This document shows positions 1 to 5,994 of a stretch of 39,581 bases of DNA, piece after piece (position 1 is the stretch's first letter; every line of letters begins with the position of its first letter). The translations under genes were made by a program, and so were the position numbers. Below the pieces are notes generated by a model. The model made no database searches. It was not told where the DNA came from and was given only the letters and a program-made list of their open reading frames with translations. The stretch is from assembly GCA_900314575.1 (NCBI GenBank), contig OMVS01000010.1:1-39581 (forward strand), given 5' to 3'. The DNA is from an uncultured Olsenella sp. (GTDB lineage Bacteria; Actinomycetota; Coriobacteriia; Coriobacteriales; Atopobiaceae).

Positions 1-302
1 CGGGCGTAGTCCGCGTCGTTGCGCTCGATGCGCCTGCGACCCTCGGTCGCGAGGTCGTAGCTCGCGATGGAGTCCTCGGCGAGCTGGGCCTGCTCGGGCG
101 AGAAGCCCTCAGGCCGGTCGCTCACGACGATGGACCTGAAGGGGGAGAACATCATCCCGAGGCTCGCGAACAGCGGGTGGGTGATGAGCTCGTGCCCCAG
201 GTAGGTGAGGTCCCTCGCCCTCACGAGGACGTCCCTGAAGCCGCCCTCCACGAACTCGACGCCCTTGGCGTTCCTGAGGAGGGGGTTGTTGGTGATCACC
301 AT
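1..302 (-). CDS. grdX: GrdX family protein (glycine reductase operon), 3' end outside window
   Basis: About 100 N-terminal residues are visible; the gene runs off the left edge. The translation starts MVITNNPLL, then VEFVEGGFRDVLVRARD and GHELITHPLF, followed by a segment like SPFRSIVVS. This layout matches my memory of GrdX, a small protein of unknown biochemical role usually encoded first in glycine/sarcosine/betaine reductase operons. The start at 302 is chosen because GGGAGGTG sits about 6 nt upstream; an in-frame ATG at 323 would place that ribosome site inside the gene. If correct, selenoprotein genes such as grdA and grdB should lie to the left, which fits the selenocysteine genes to the right. 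The family call rests on pattern recognition only. Confidence 0.75.
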   Translation of the reverse strand, partial: MVITNNPLLRNAKGVEFVEGGFRDVLVRARDLTYLGHELITHPLFASLGMMFSPFRSIVVSDRPEGFSPEQAQLAEDSIASYDLATEGRRRIERNDADYA

Positions 303-557
303 CTCGTACACCTCCCTTCGCATACCTGGACGGGCAATGCGCTAGCCGAGACCAGACGAAATAAAATAATCAGAAAGGAATTTCGTCTATTGGAAGTGTA
401 CGTGCTTCCAGATTGTTACGGAATATTGAAGGTTGCACGAACGTTATGAGGAAATTTCACAGAACGCTTGTTATTTAGCTAACCATGTGTTACAGAATTT
501 CGGCACAAGAGCCCCCGCTCCGCGTCGGCGCGGGACGTGGGCCGTCCTGCCTCAGGA
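303..557 (-). promoter_or_regulatory. AT-rich leader/promoter region upstream of grdX with two inverted repeats
   Basis: This 255-bp gap lies between the LysR gene and grdX and drops sharply in GC content around 355-480. It holds a perfect 9-bp inverted repeat, AGACGAAAT (354-362) and ATTTCGTCT (380-388), with a 17-nt AT-rich centre. Beside it is a 20-bp dyad, TGGAAG (391-396) and CTTCCA (405-410). The location just upstream of the glycine-reductase gene suggests a promoter with operator sites, possibly for the neighbouring LysR protein, or a leader hairpin. I saw no glycine-riboswitch core. No -35/-10 pair is convincing enough to name. Confidence 0.5.
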
Positions 558-1433
558 TTAGGGAAGCTGGGGAATGATCCGCTGCGCGTAGGTCACGAAG
601 CGCTCTACGGCCGGCGTGTTCTCGCTCTCGTCGGGGATGGCGATGCCCAGGTCGATCGAGCTCGCAGGCTCCACGGGGAGGAGCGCCATCCTGGTGGAGA
701 GGCCCTGGGTGATCAGGCGGTTGGTGATGACGAGGCCCAGGCCCTGCTCGACCATGCGGAAGGCCGGGTAGTTGTACAGGGTGGAGATGCTGTACTCGAC
801 CTTCACCCCGGAGCCCTCGATGAGCCTCAGCACGTCCACGTCCGCGCCGTACGCCGGGAAGATCAGGGTCTCGCCCACGAGTTGGTCGAGACGGACGGAG
901 GACTGGGCTGCCAGGGGGTGGTCCGGCGGGATGGCGACCATCATGGGGTCCTTCCGGAGGAAGACCCAGCGGTACGGGATGGTGGGGAAGTAGCTGTAGA
1001 ACCCGATGTCCGCCTGGCGGTTGGCGAGGTAGTTGGCGACCTCCTGCCACACGCCCTCGAAGAGGTGGATCTTGATTCGGGGGTAGTCCTTGTGGAAGGC
1101 GGCGATGACCTCGGGCAGCCACTCGCTCGCCACGCTTGCGTACGAGGCGATGCGCAGGGTGCCGGTCGCGAGCCCCTTGACCTCCGAGATGACCTGGGTG
1201 AGCTGCTCGTCCTTGCCGCAGGCGTCGCGGATGAGGGGGATGAGCTTGACCGCGTTGGAGGTGGGGGAGACGCCCTGCTTGCTGCGGACCAGGAGCGGGA
1301 AGCCGATCTCTCCCTCGAAGGCGTCCATCATGTGGCTCACGCCGGAGGGGGTGTAGCCGAAGTAGCGCGCGGCCTTCGAGAGACTGCCGGTGTCGACCGC
1401 CTTGAGGAAGACCTGCGCCTTCCACATGTCCAC
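558..1433 (-). CDS. LysR-family transcriptional regulator
   Basis: A 291-residue protein of standard LysR length. An N-terminal winged helix-turn-helix (about residues 1-60) contains FLKAVDTGSLSKAARYFGYT followed by SGVSHMMDAFEGEIGFPLL. The rest (about 90-291) is a periplasmic-binding-protein-like effector domain. The start used is GTG at 1433, 4 nt after GGGGGTGG; an ATG at 1427 is equally possible and removes two residues. It lies between a putative Se/S carrier gene and grdX, all on the minus strand, so it may control the glycine reductase operon downstream. That target is inferred from position; the effector is unknown. Confidence 0.85.
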   Translation of the reverse strand: MDMWKAQVFLKAVDTGSLSKAARYFGYTPSGVSHMMDAFEGEIGFPLLVRSKQGVSPTSNAVKLIPLIRDACGKDEQLTQVISEVKGLATGTLRIASYASVASEWLPEVIAAFHKDYPRIKIHLFEGVWQEVANYLANRQADIGFYSYFPTIPYRWVFLRKDPMMVAIPPDHPLAAQSSVRLDQLVGETLIFPAYGADVDVLRLIEGSGVKVEYSISTLYNYPAFRMVEQGLGLVITNRLITQGLSTRMALLPVEPASSIDLGIAIPDESENTPAVERFVTYAQRIIPQLP

Positions 1434-1524
1434 GCGACCACCCCCAGGTCCTTGTCATATTGTCCTAACAAGCCAGTATCGCCTTTGGCATAGGAGCTCG
1501 CGGGTGAATTCGACCGGCGCCCCG

Positions 1525-1554
1525 GCGGGGGCGTCAAAAGGTAATCGCCCCCGC
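1525..1554 (-). terminator. 9-bp perfect GC-rich hairpin between the DUF3343 and LysR genes
   Basis: GCGGGGGCG (1525-1533) pairs perfectly with CGCCCCCGC (1546-1554) around a 12-nt loop, TCAAAAGGTAAT on the plus strand. It lies 64 nt past the DUF3343 stop and about 90 nt before the LysR start. There is no T-run, so it could be a factor-assisted terminator, a processing hairpin or part of the LysR control region. Confidence 0.4.
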
Positions 1555-1617
1555 GAAGTGCGGGGACGATCGGCGCGCGTAACATGGGACGATGCGCGAG
1601 GGTGACGCTTGGGAGAC

Positions 1618-1860
1618 CTACAGCATGAGCTCGTGGAGCGACGAGGGCGTGAGGCCGACCTTCTCCATCTCGTCCAGGATCTGCTGCCTGTCGGCGGGGT
1701 CCGCCTTCCAGACCATGCCGCAGCCAGCCGAGATCTGGGGCGGCATGGGGATGATGCGCCCGGGCACGCCGTCGCGCTCGCAGGCGGTCTCCATGGCCAT
1801 CGCGTCAGTGGTGCGGTCGAAGGCGACGATGAGGGTGTTCTTCTTGGGTGAGAGTGGCAT
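1618..1860 (-). CDS. DUF3343 protein, putative Se/S carrier-like
   Basis: An 80-residue protein of typical DUF3343 (Se_S_carrier) length. It begins with a ferredoxin-like strand-helix segment, LIVAFDRTTDAMAMETACE, and continues with RIIPMPPQISAGCGMVW, the family hallmark with a conserved cysteine (Cys47). Members recur beside selenium and sulfur metabolism genes and are proposed, not proven, to carry Se or S. It is transcribed divergently from selD, 123 bp away, and in line with the LysR and grdX genes. GCGAGGA lies upstream of the ATG at 1860. Both neighbourhoods support a selenium role, but the reaction is unknown. Confidence 0.8.
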   Translation of the reverse strand: MPLSPKKNTLIVAFDRTTDAMAMETACERDGVPGRIIPMPPQISAGCGMVWKADPADRQQILDEMEKVGLTPSSLHELML

Positions 1861-1891
1861 GGTGGTCCTCGCTTCTCGCGGATGCCATTAG

Positions 1892-1910
1892 CATGGAAAT
1901 GATATCCATG
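1892..1910. promoter_or_regulatory. Dyad in the selD/DUF3343 divergent promoter region
   Basis: CATGGA (1892-1897) and TCCATG (1905-1910) form an inverted repeat around AATGATA, inside a short AT-rich patch between the divergent starts at 1860 and 1984. It is a candidate operator serving both directions. No clear consensus promoter hexamers were identified. Confidence 0.3.
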
Positions 1911-1983
1911 GGGTACTGTTTATAGGTACAGATTATAGAGGCCCGCCGCCAGGCGTGCGGCGGGAGGCGAGATGGGAGCACCC

Positions 1984-3027
1984 ATGAGCAAGCACGTCGC
2001 GAAGAAGCTTACGGAGATGACCGCGGCCTCGGGCTGAGCCGCCAAGATGGCGCCCGGCGCCCTCGCTCAGGTCCTGAGCGACCTCCCCAACGTCTTCAAC
2101 CCCGCCCTGCTGATCGGCTACGACACGGCGGACGACGCCTACGTCTACAAGGTGAACGACGAGACGGCCCTGATCGGCACCGTGGACTTCTTCCCTCCGA
2201 TGGTGGACGACCCCTACCTCTTTGGCCAGATCGCGGCCGCCAACGCCCTCTCGGACGTCTACGCCATGGGCGGCGAGCCCAAGATCGCGATGAACCTCCT
2301 GTGCTGGCCCAACTGCCTCGGCGTGGAGATGGCCGGCGAGGTGCTGCGCGGCGGCGCCGACAAGGCCGTGGAGGCCGGCTGCACGATCGCCGGCGGCCAC
2401 ACCATCGTGGACGACGAGCCCAAGTACGGCATGTGCGTCACCGGCTTCGCCCGGCCCGAGGACATCCTCGCCAACAGCGCGGCGCGCCCCGGCGACCTGC
2501 TCGTCGCCACGAAGAAGGTCGGCTCCGGCATCCTCAACACCGCCGTCAAGGGCGGGCTGCTCGAGCAGGCCGACATGACCGAGCTCTACCGCCAGATGAG
2601 CACCCTCAACAAGTACGCGGCCGAGGTGGGCCACCACTTCGACGTGCACGCCTGCACCGACATCACGGGCTTCGGCCTGGCCGGCCACCTCTGCGAGATG
2701 GCCGAGGGCGCGGGCCTCACGGCCGTCCTCCGCTATGAGGACGTGCCCCTGATGGACGACGTCGAGGAGTTCGCACGCATGGGCATCATCCCGGCCGGCA
2801 CCTACCGCAACCACGACTACTTCGCGGACCGCGTGAGGGTCTCCGAGGCGCTGCCCCAGGTGGCGGCCGACGTGCTGTTCGACCCGCAGTCCTCGGGTGG
2901 CCTCATGTTCGCGATCGGCCCCGACGAGGCCGACGAGTTCCAGGACGTGCTCTCCGCTGAGGGCATCGACTCCAACGTGGTCGGTGAGTTCGAGGAGAAG
3001 CGGGACTGCTTCGTCCGCATCGTCTAG
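1984..3027 (+). CDS. selD: Selenide, water dikinase, itself a selenoprotein (in-frame UGA)
   Basis: SelD makes selenophosphate from selenide and ATP for Sec-tRNA synthesis. The open frame after UGA encodes about 326 residues with SelD motifs (NALSDVYAMGG, IAGGHTIVDD, TDITGFGLAGH, DPQSSGG). Directly upstream and in frame, ATG at 1984 gives MSKHVAKKLTEMTAASG, then TGA at 2035-2037, then AAKMAPG. This equals the catalytic Cys/Sec loop of SelD: Sec18 and Lys21 correspond to Cys17 and Lys20 of the E. coli enzyme. The full product is 347 residues. An ATG at 1972, 5 nt after a GGGAGG-type site, is an alternative start; the one at 1984 has GGGAG 5 nt upstream. A SECIS-like hairpin follows the UGA. 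Calling the gene from 2047 would delete the catalytic residue. A glycosyltransferase gene follows 31 nt downstream. Confidence 0.95.
2035..2080 (+). promoter_or_regulatory. Selenocysteine UGA codon and bacterial SECIS-like hairpin in selD
   Basis: TGA at 2035-2037 is followed by CGCTCAG (2064-2070), GTC, CTGAGCG (2074-2080), a perfect 7-bp stem. Opening the top pairs gives an AGGUCCU apical loop, close to the AGGUCU loop of the E. coli fdhF SECIS that binds SelB. The loop starts about 32 nt after the UGA, within the spacing known for bacterial elements. The hairpin lies inside the coding sequence, as expected in bacteria. Confidence 0.85.
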
Positions 3028-3058
3028 GCCCGGAAGGCGGGCCAGGAAGGGGAGACCC

Positions 3059-4273
3059 ATGCGCGTCCTCAACGTCTCGGCGCAGAAGCCCGACACCACC
3101 GGCAGCGGCATCTACCTCGCCGAGACGGTGAGGAGCGAGATCGCGATGGGGCACGAGGCCGCCGTCGTCTGCGGCCTCGGGGCCGAGGACGGGACGCCGA
3201 CCCTGCCCGCCGCCGCGCGCGTCTACCCCGTGAGGTTCGACACGCCGGAGCTCCCCTTCCACGTCTGCGGGATGTCCGACGTGATGCCCTACCCGGCGAC
3301 CCGCTACCGCGACCTCACGCCGGAGATGGCCGGGCTGCTCGAGCGCGCCTTCACGGCGCGCATCCGCCAGACGCTCGAGGAGTTCGCCCCCGACGTCGTG
3401 GTCTGCCACCATCTCTACCTCGTCACGGCGCTCGTGCGCGAGTGCGCGCCCGACCTGCCGGTCGGGGCCGTATGCCACTCGACGGGCCTGCGCCAGCTCG
3501 CGCAGATCCCCTTCGAGCGCGAGCGGATCTGCCGGGACGTCCGTGCGCTCGACGCCGTCTTCGCCCTGCACGAGGCGCAGGCGGCCCGCATCTCAGACGA
3601 GCTCGACGTGGATCCGAGGCGCATCCACGTCGTGGGCGCTGGCATCAACACCCGCCTCTTCTCGCGCGGCGGTGCCGGGACGCCCGCGCGCCGGCGCGGG
3701 CGCATCTGCTACGCGGGCAAGATCTGGAGCAAGAAGGGCGTGATGAGCCTCGTCGAGGCGCTCGACCTCATCTCACCCGAGATGCTGCCGGAGGGCGTCC
3801 GCGGCCTGGAGGTCAGGATGGCGGGTGCCGCCGGCGCCGACCGCGAGGACTTCGAGGCCATCGTCTCGCGGGCCCGGGCCTGCCGCTGGCCGATTGAGTT
3901 CCTCGGCAAGCTGCCCCAGGACCGACTGGCCGACGAGTACCGCGCTGCCGAGGTCTACGTGCTGCCCTCCTTCTACGAGGGGCTGCCGCTCGTGGTGGGG
4001 GAGGCGCTCGCCTGCGGTTGCAAGGACGTGGTGAGCGACCTCCCGGGCCTGCGTCCCTGGTACGCGAGCCACGTGCCCGGCGCCCCGATAGTCTGGGTCG
4101 AGCCGCCCCGGATGGCGGGGGTCGACGAGCCGGTGGCAGCCGAGCTGCCGGCCTTCTCGGAGCGCGTCGCCCGTGCCCTCGTCGAGGCCCTGGCGATGCC
4201 TGCGCCCGACTGCGACGTGAGCGCGATGTCGTGGGACCGCATCGCCGCTGACGTAATCGAGGGCTTGCAATAG
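3059..4273 (+). CDS. GT-B glycosyltransferase (family 4-like) in the selenium locus
   Basis: A 404-residue protein with a two-domain GT-B layout. The N-terminal half (1-190) has the glycine-rich opening GSGIYLAETVRSEIAMGHE and the segment PDVVVCHHLYLV. The C-terminal half has a nucleotide-sugar-binding layout with CYAGKIWSKKG and the E-x7-E motif FYEGLPLVVGEALACG. No signal peptide or membrane segment is seen, so it is probably cytoplasmic. GGAAGGGGAG precedes the ATG at 3059; the frame is open further upstream but that part overlaps selD. It sits 31 nt after selD and 126 nt before selC, apparently co-transcribed with selD. No glycosyltransferase belongs to the classical Sec pathway. By analogy to the selenosugar synthase SenB, which pairs with a SelD homologue in selenoneine synthesis, it could use selenophosphate, but I cannot show homology to SenB. 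Donor and acceptor are unknown. Confidence 0.85.
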   Translation: MRVLNVSAQKPDTTGSGIYLAETVRSEIAMGHEAAVVCGLGAEDGTPTLPAAARVYPVRFDTPELPFHVCGMSDVMPYPATRYRDLTPEMAGLLERAFTARIRQTLEEFAPDVVVCHHLYLVTALVRECAPDLPVGAVCHSTGLRQLAQIPFERERICRDVRALDAVFALHEAQAARISDELDVDPRRIHVVGAGINTRLFSRGGAGTPARRRGRICYAGKIWSKKGVMSLVEALDLISPEMLPEGVRGLEVRMAGAAGADREDFEAIVSRARACRWPIEFLGKLPQDRLADEYRAAEVYVLPSFYEGLPLVVGEALACGCKDVVSDLPGLRPWYASHVPGAPIVWVEPPRMAGVDEPVAAELPAFSERVARALVEALAMPAPDCDVSAMSWDRIAADVIEGLQ

Positions 4274-4399
4274 TCATCGCGTTTAATATAATCGTTCTCG
4301 GATTTCAGGTGCTCCACCTCCTGGGGTAGTATAGCCAGCGTCGGTGCCGGTGTGTAAAAGCACGTCGCCGCTCTCTGGGTTCGGAGGGGGAGAGCATTT
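4265..4399 (+). promoter_or_regulatory. Promoter and leader for selC
   Basis: TTGCAA (4265-4270), a 16-nt spacer and a consensus TATAAT (4287-4292) overlap the end of the glycosyltransferase gene. This predicts a start near 4299 and a leader of about 100 nt before the tRNA. The leader holds a small perfect hairpin, AGGTG-CTC-CACCT (4307-4319), and a second -10-like TAGTAT (4327-4332). Confidence 0.6.
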
Positions 4400-4496
4400 G
4401 GGGGTAGAAGGGTAACTGGTGTGCCTCCTGGTCTTCAAAACCAGTGTGAGCAGTTGTAGCTGCTCGGGTGGGTTCGATTCCCACCTGCTCCCGCCA
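4400..4496 (+). tRNA. selC: tRNA-Sec (anticodon UCA)
   Basis: A 97-nt tRNA with CCA encoded (4494-4496) and G discriminator. The acceptor is 8 bp, GGGGGTAG (4400-4407) with CTGCTCCC (4485-4492), including two G-U wobbles. The anticodon arm is CTGGT-CTTCAAA-ACCAG with anticodon TCA at 4435-4437. The long variable arm is GAGCAG-TTGTAG-CTGCTC (4448-4465). The T arm is GTGGG-TTCGATT-CCCAC (4468-4484). The 8+5 bp acceptor/T stack and long extra arm are hallmarks of bacterial tRNA-Sec. The D arm is weak: GGGTA with TGCCT, again with two wobbles. It sits directly before selA and selB, which act on it. Confidence 0.95.
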
Positions 4497-4504
4497 AAGC
4501 CTCA

Positions 4505-4542
4505 GCGGTACCCAAATAGTATATTTGGGTACCGCTTTTTTT
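4505..4542 (+). terminator. Strong intrinsic terminator between selC and selA
   Basis: GCGGTACCCAAATA (4505-4518) pairs perfectly over 14 bp with TATTTGGGTACCGC (4522-4535) around a GTA loop, followed by seven T (4536-4542). It begins 9 nt after the tRNA CCA end and finishes 24 nt before the selA ATG. It should end the tRNA transcript. The 24-nt gap leaves little room for a selA promoter downstream, so selAB probably depends on read-through or a start within selC. Confidence 0.9.
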
Positions 4543-4566
4543 AGTTGCGCTTGTCTGGAGGTTCGG

Positions 4567-5994
4567 ATGGATCAAAGGCTTCTGATGCAAATCCCCAAGG
4601 TGGACGTCCTGCTTGCGGAGGAGCCGCTCGTGCGACTTGAGGCGGACTTCACGCACGACCAGATCAAGGATGCCGCCCGCAGCCACCTCCAGTCCCTGCG
4701 CGAGGGCGTGCTCGCCGGCGAGCTCGCAGAGATCGACCCGCCCGAGAAGGTCGCGGAGGCCGTGGCCCGTACGCTCGAGAGCCGCGGCGCCTACAGCCTG
4801 CGCCCCGTCATCAACGCGACCGGCGTGGTCCTGCACACCAACCTCGGGCGCTCGCCGCTCGGCGAGGCCGTGGCCGAGCACGTGGCCGTGGTCGCCGCCG
4901 GCTACTGCAACCTCGAGTACAACCTGGAGCGCGGCGAGCGCGGCTCGCGCTACAACCACGTCGAGCGCATCATCTGCGAGATCACGGGCGCCGAGGCGGC
5001 CATGGTCGTGAACAACAACGCCGGCGCCGTCTTCCTGATGCTCAACACGCTCTGCAAGGGCCAGGGCGTCGCGGTCTCGCGCGGCGAGCAGGTCGAGATC
5101 GGCGGCTCCTTCCGCGTGCCCGAGATCATGGTGCAGAGCGGCGCCCGCCTGATCGAGGTCGGCACCACCAACAAGACCCACGAGGCGGACTACGCCCGCG
5201 CCATCGGCGAACAGGGCGCCTCCGCCCTCCTCAAGGTCCACCCCTCCAACTTCGCGATGGTCGGCTTCACGGAGTCCGTCTCCGTGGCGCAGCTCTCCGA
5301 CCTCGCGCGCGACTCCGGGGCCCTCGTCCTGTACGACATGGGCTCGGCGCCCCTCTTCCCCAACGAGGTCGCCGGCCTCGACAACCAGGAGACCATCCGT
5401 GGCGTCCTCAGGGACGGCGCGGACGTCGTGTGCTTCTCGGGCGACAAGCTCGCGGGCTCCGCGCAGGGCGGCATCCTGGTGGGCAGGCGCGACCTCATCG
5501 AGCGCATCCGCGCCAACCAGCTCACCCGCATGCTCCGCATCGACAAGCTCTCGCTAGCCGCTCTCGAGATGACCATGCAGCTCTGCCGCGATCCCAGGCT
5601 CGCGCGCCGCGAGGTACCCGTCGTGCGGATGCTGTCCATGACCGCTGACGAGCTCAGGGGTCGCGCCGAGGCCCTCGACGAGGCCATCGCCGCCATCGGT
5701 GGCGTCGAGCACGAGGTCGTCGCCGTGAAGGACGAGCCCGGCGGCGGCTCGCTGCCCGACGTCCTTCTCGACGGCTACGCCGTGAGCGTGACCGTGGCGG
5801 GCCTTGCCCCCGCCGAGCTGGAGCGACGCCTCCGCGAGGCGTCCACGCCGATCGTCGCGCGCGTGAGCAAGGAGCAGGTGCTCCTCTCCGCCCGCACCAT
5901 CATGGACGGCGACGTCGAGCGCGTCTGCGCCGCCCTCGCCGAGATCGCGCAGGCCGGTGGCGAGGAGCAGCCCGCGGGAGGTGCTGAGCGATGA
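4567..5994 (+). CDS. selA: L-seryl-tRNA(Sec) selenium transferase
   Basis: SelA is the PLP enzyme that converts Ser-tRNA(Sec) to Sec-tRNA(Sec) with selenophosphate. The 475-residue product has the usual length. Features include an N-terminal helical segment starting MDQRLLMQIPKVDVLL, the motif INATGVVLHTNLGRSPL, NLEYNLERGERGSRY, VVNNNAGAV, and the PLP lysine in SGDKLAGSAQGG at Lys294 (Lys295 in E. coli). GGAGG lies 5 nt before the ATG at 4567; the frame stays open upstream through selC, but that stretch is tRNA. The stop overlaps the selB start by 4 nt (ATGA), indicating translational coupling. Confidence 0.97.
   Translation: MDQRLLMQIPKVDVLLAEEPLVRLEADFTHDQIKDAARSHLQSLREGVLAGELAEIDPPEKVAEAVARTLESRGAYSLRPVINATGVVLHTNLGRSPLGEAVAEHVAVVAAGYCNLEYNLERGERGSRYNHVERIICEITGAEAAMVVNNNAGAVFLMLNTLCKGQGVAVSRGEQVEIGGSFRVPEIMVQSGARLIEVGTTNKTHEADYARAIGEQGASALLKVHPSNFAMVGFTESVSVAQLSDLARDSGALVLYDMGSAPLFPNEVAGLDNQETIRGVLRDGADVVCFSGDKLAGSAQGGILVGRRDLIERIRANQLTRMLRIDKLSLAALEMTMQLCRDPRLARREVPVVRMLSMTADELRGRAEALDEAIAAIGGVEHEVVAVKDEPGGGSLPDVLLDGYAVSVTVAGLAPAELERRLREASTPIVARVSKEQVLLSARTIMDGDVERVCAALAEIAQAGGEEQPAGGAER

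Noticed and set aside
177-449. Plus-strand open frame of 90 codons at the left edge
   Set aside because: It is antisense to the grdX start and runs into the AT-rich control region; no ribosome site or recognisable motif.
303-557. Glycine riboswitch before grdX
   Set aside because: No recognisable conserved riboswitch core; only two simple inverted repeats are visible.
490-1493. Long open frames on both strands over the LysR gene
   Set aside because: High-GC shadow frames: Arg/Pro/Gly-rich or Val/Asp/Gly-rich translations without domains, while the LysR frame has a clear family match.
1933-3111. 392-codon antisense frame over selD
   Set aside because: Low-complexity Gly/Ala/Val/His composition typical of a shadow frame; selD with its UGA explains the region.
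3059-4273. Firm assignment of the glycosyltransferase as SenB
   Set aside because: Only genomic context suggests it; the N-terminal motif GSGIYLAETV differs from what I recall of SenB and no senA-like gene is present.
4468-4566. N-terminal extension of selA into selC and the terminator
   Set aside because: These bases form the tRNA and a hairpin; the ribosome site and SelA homology start at 4567.
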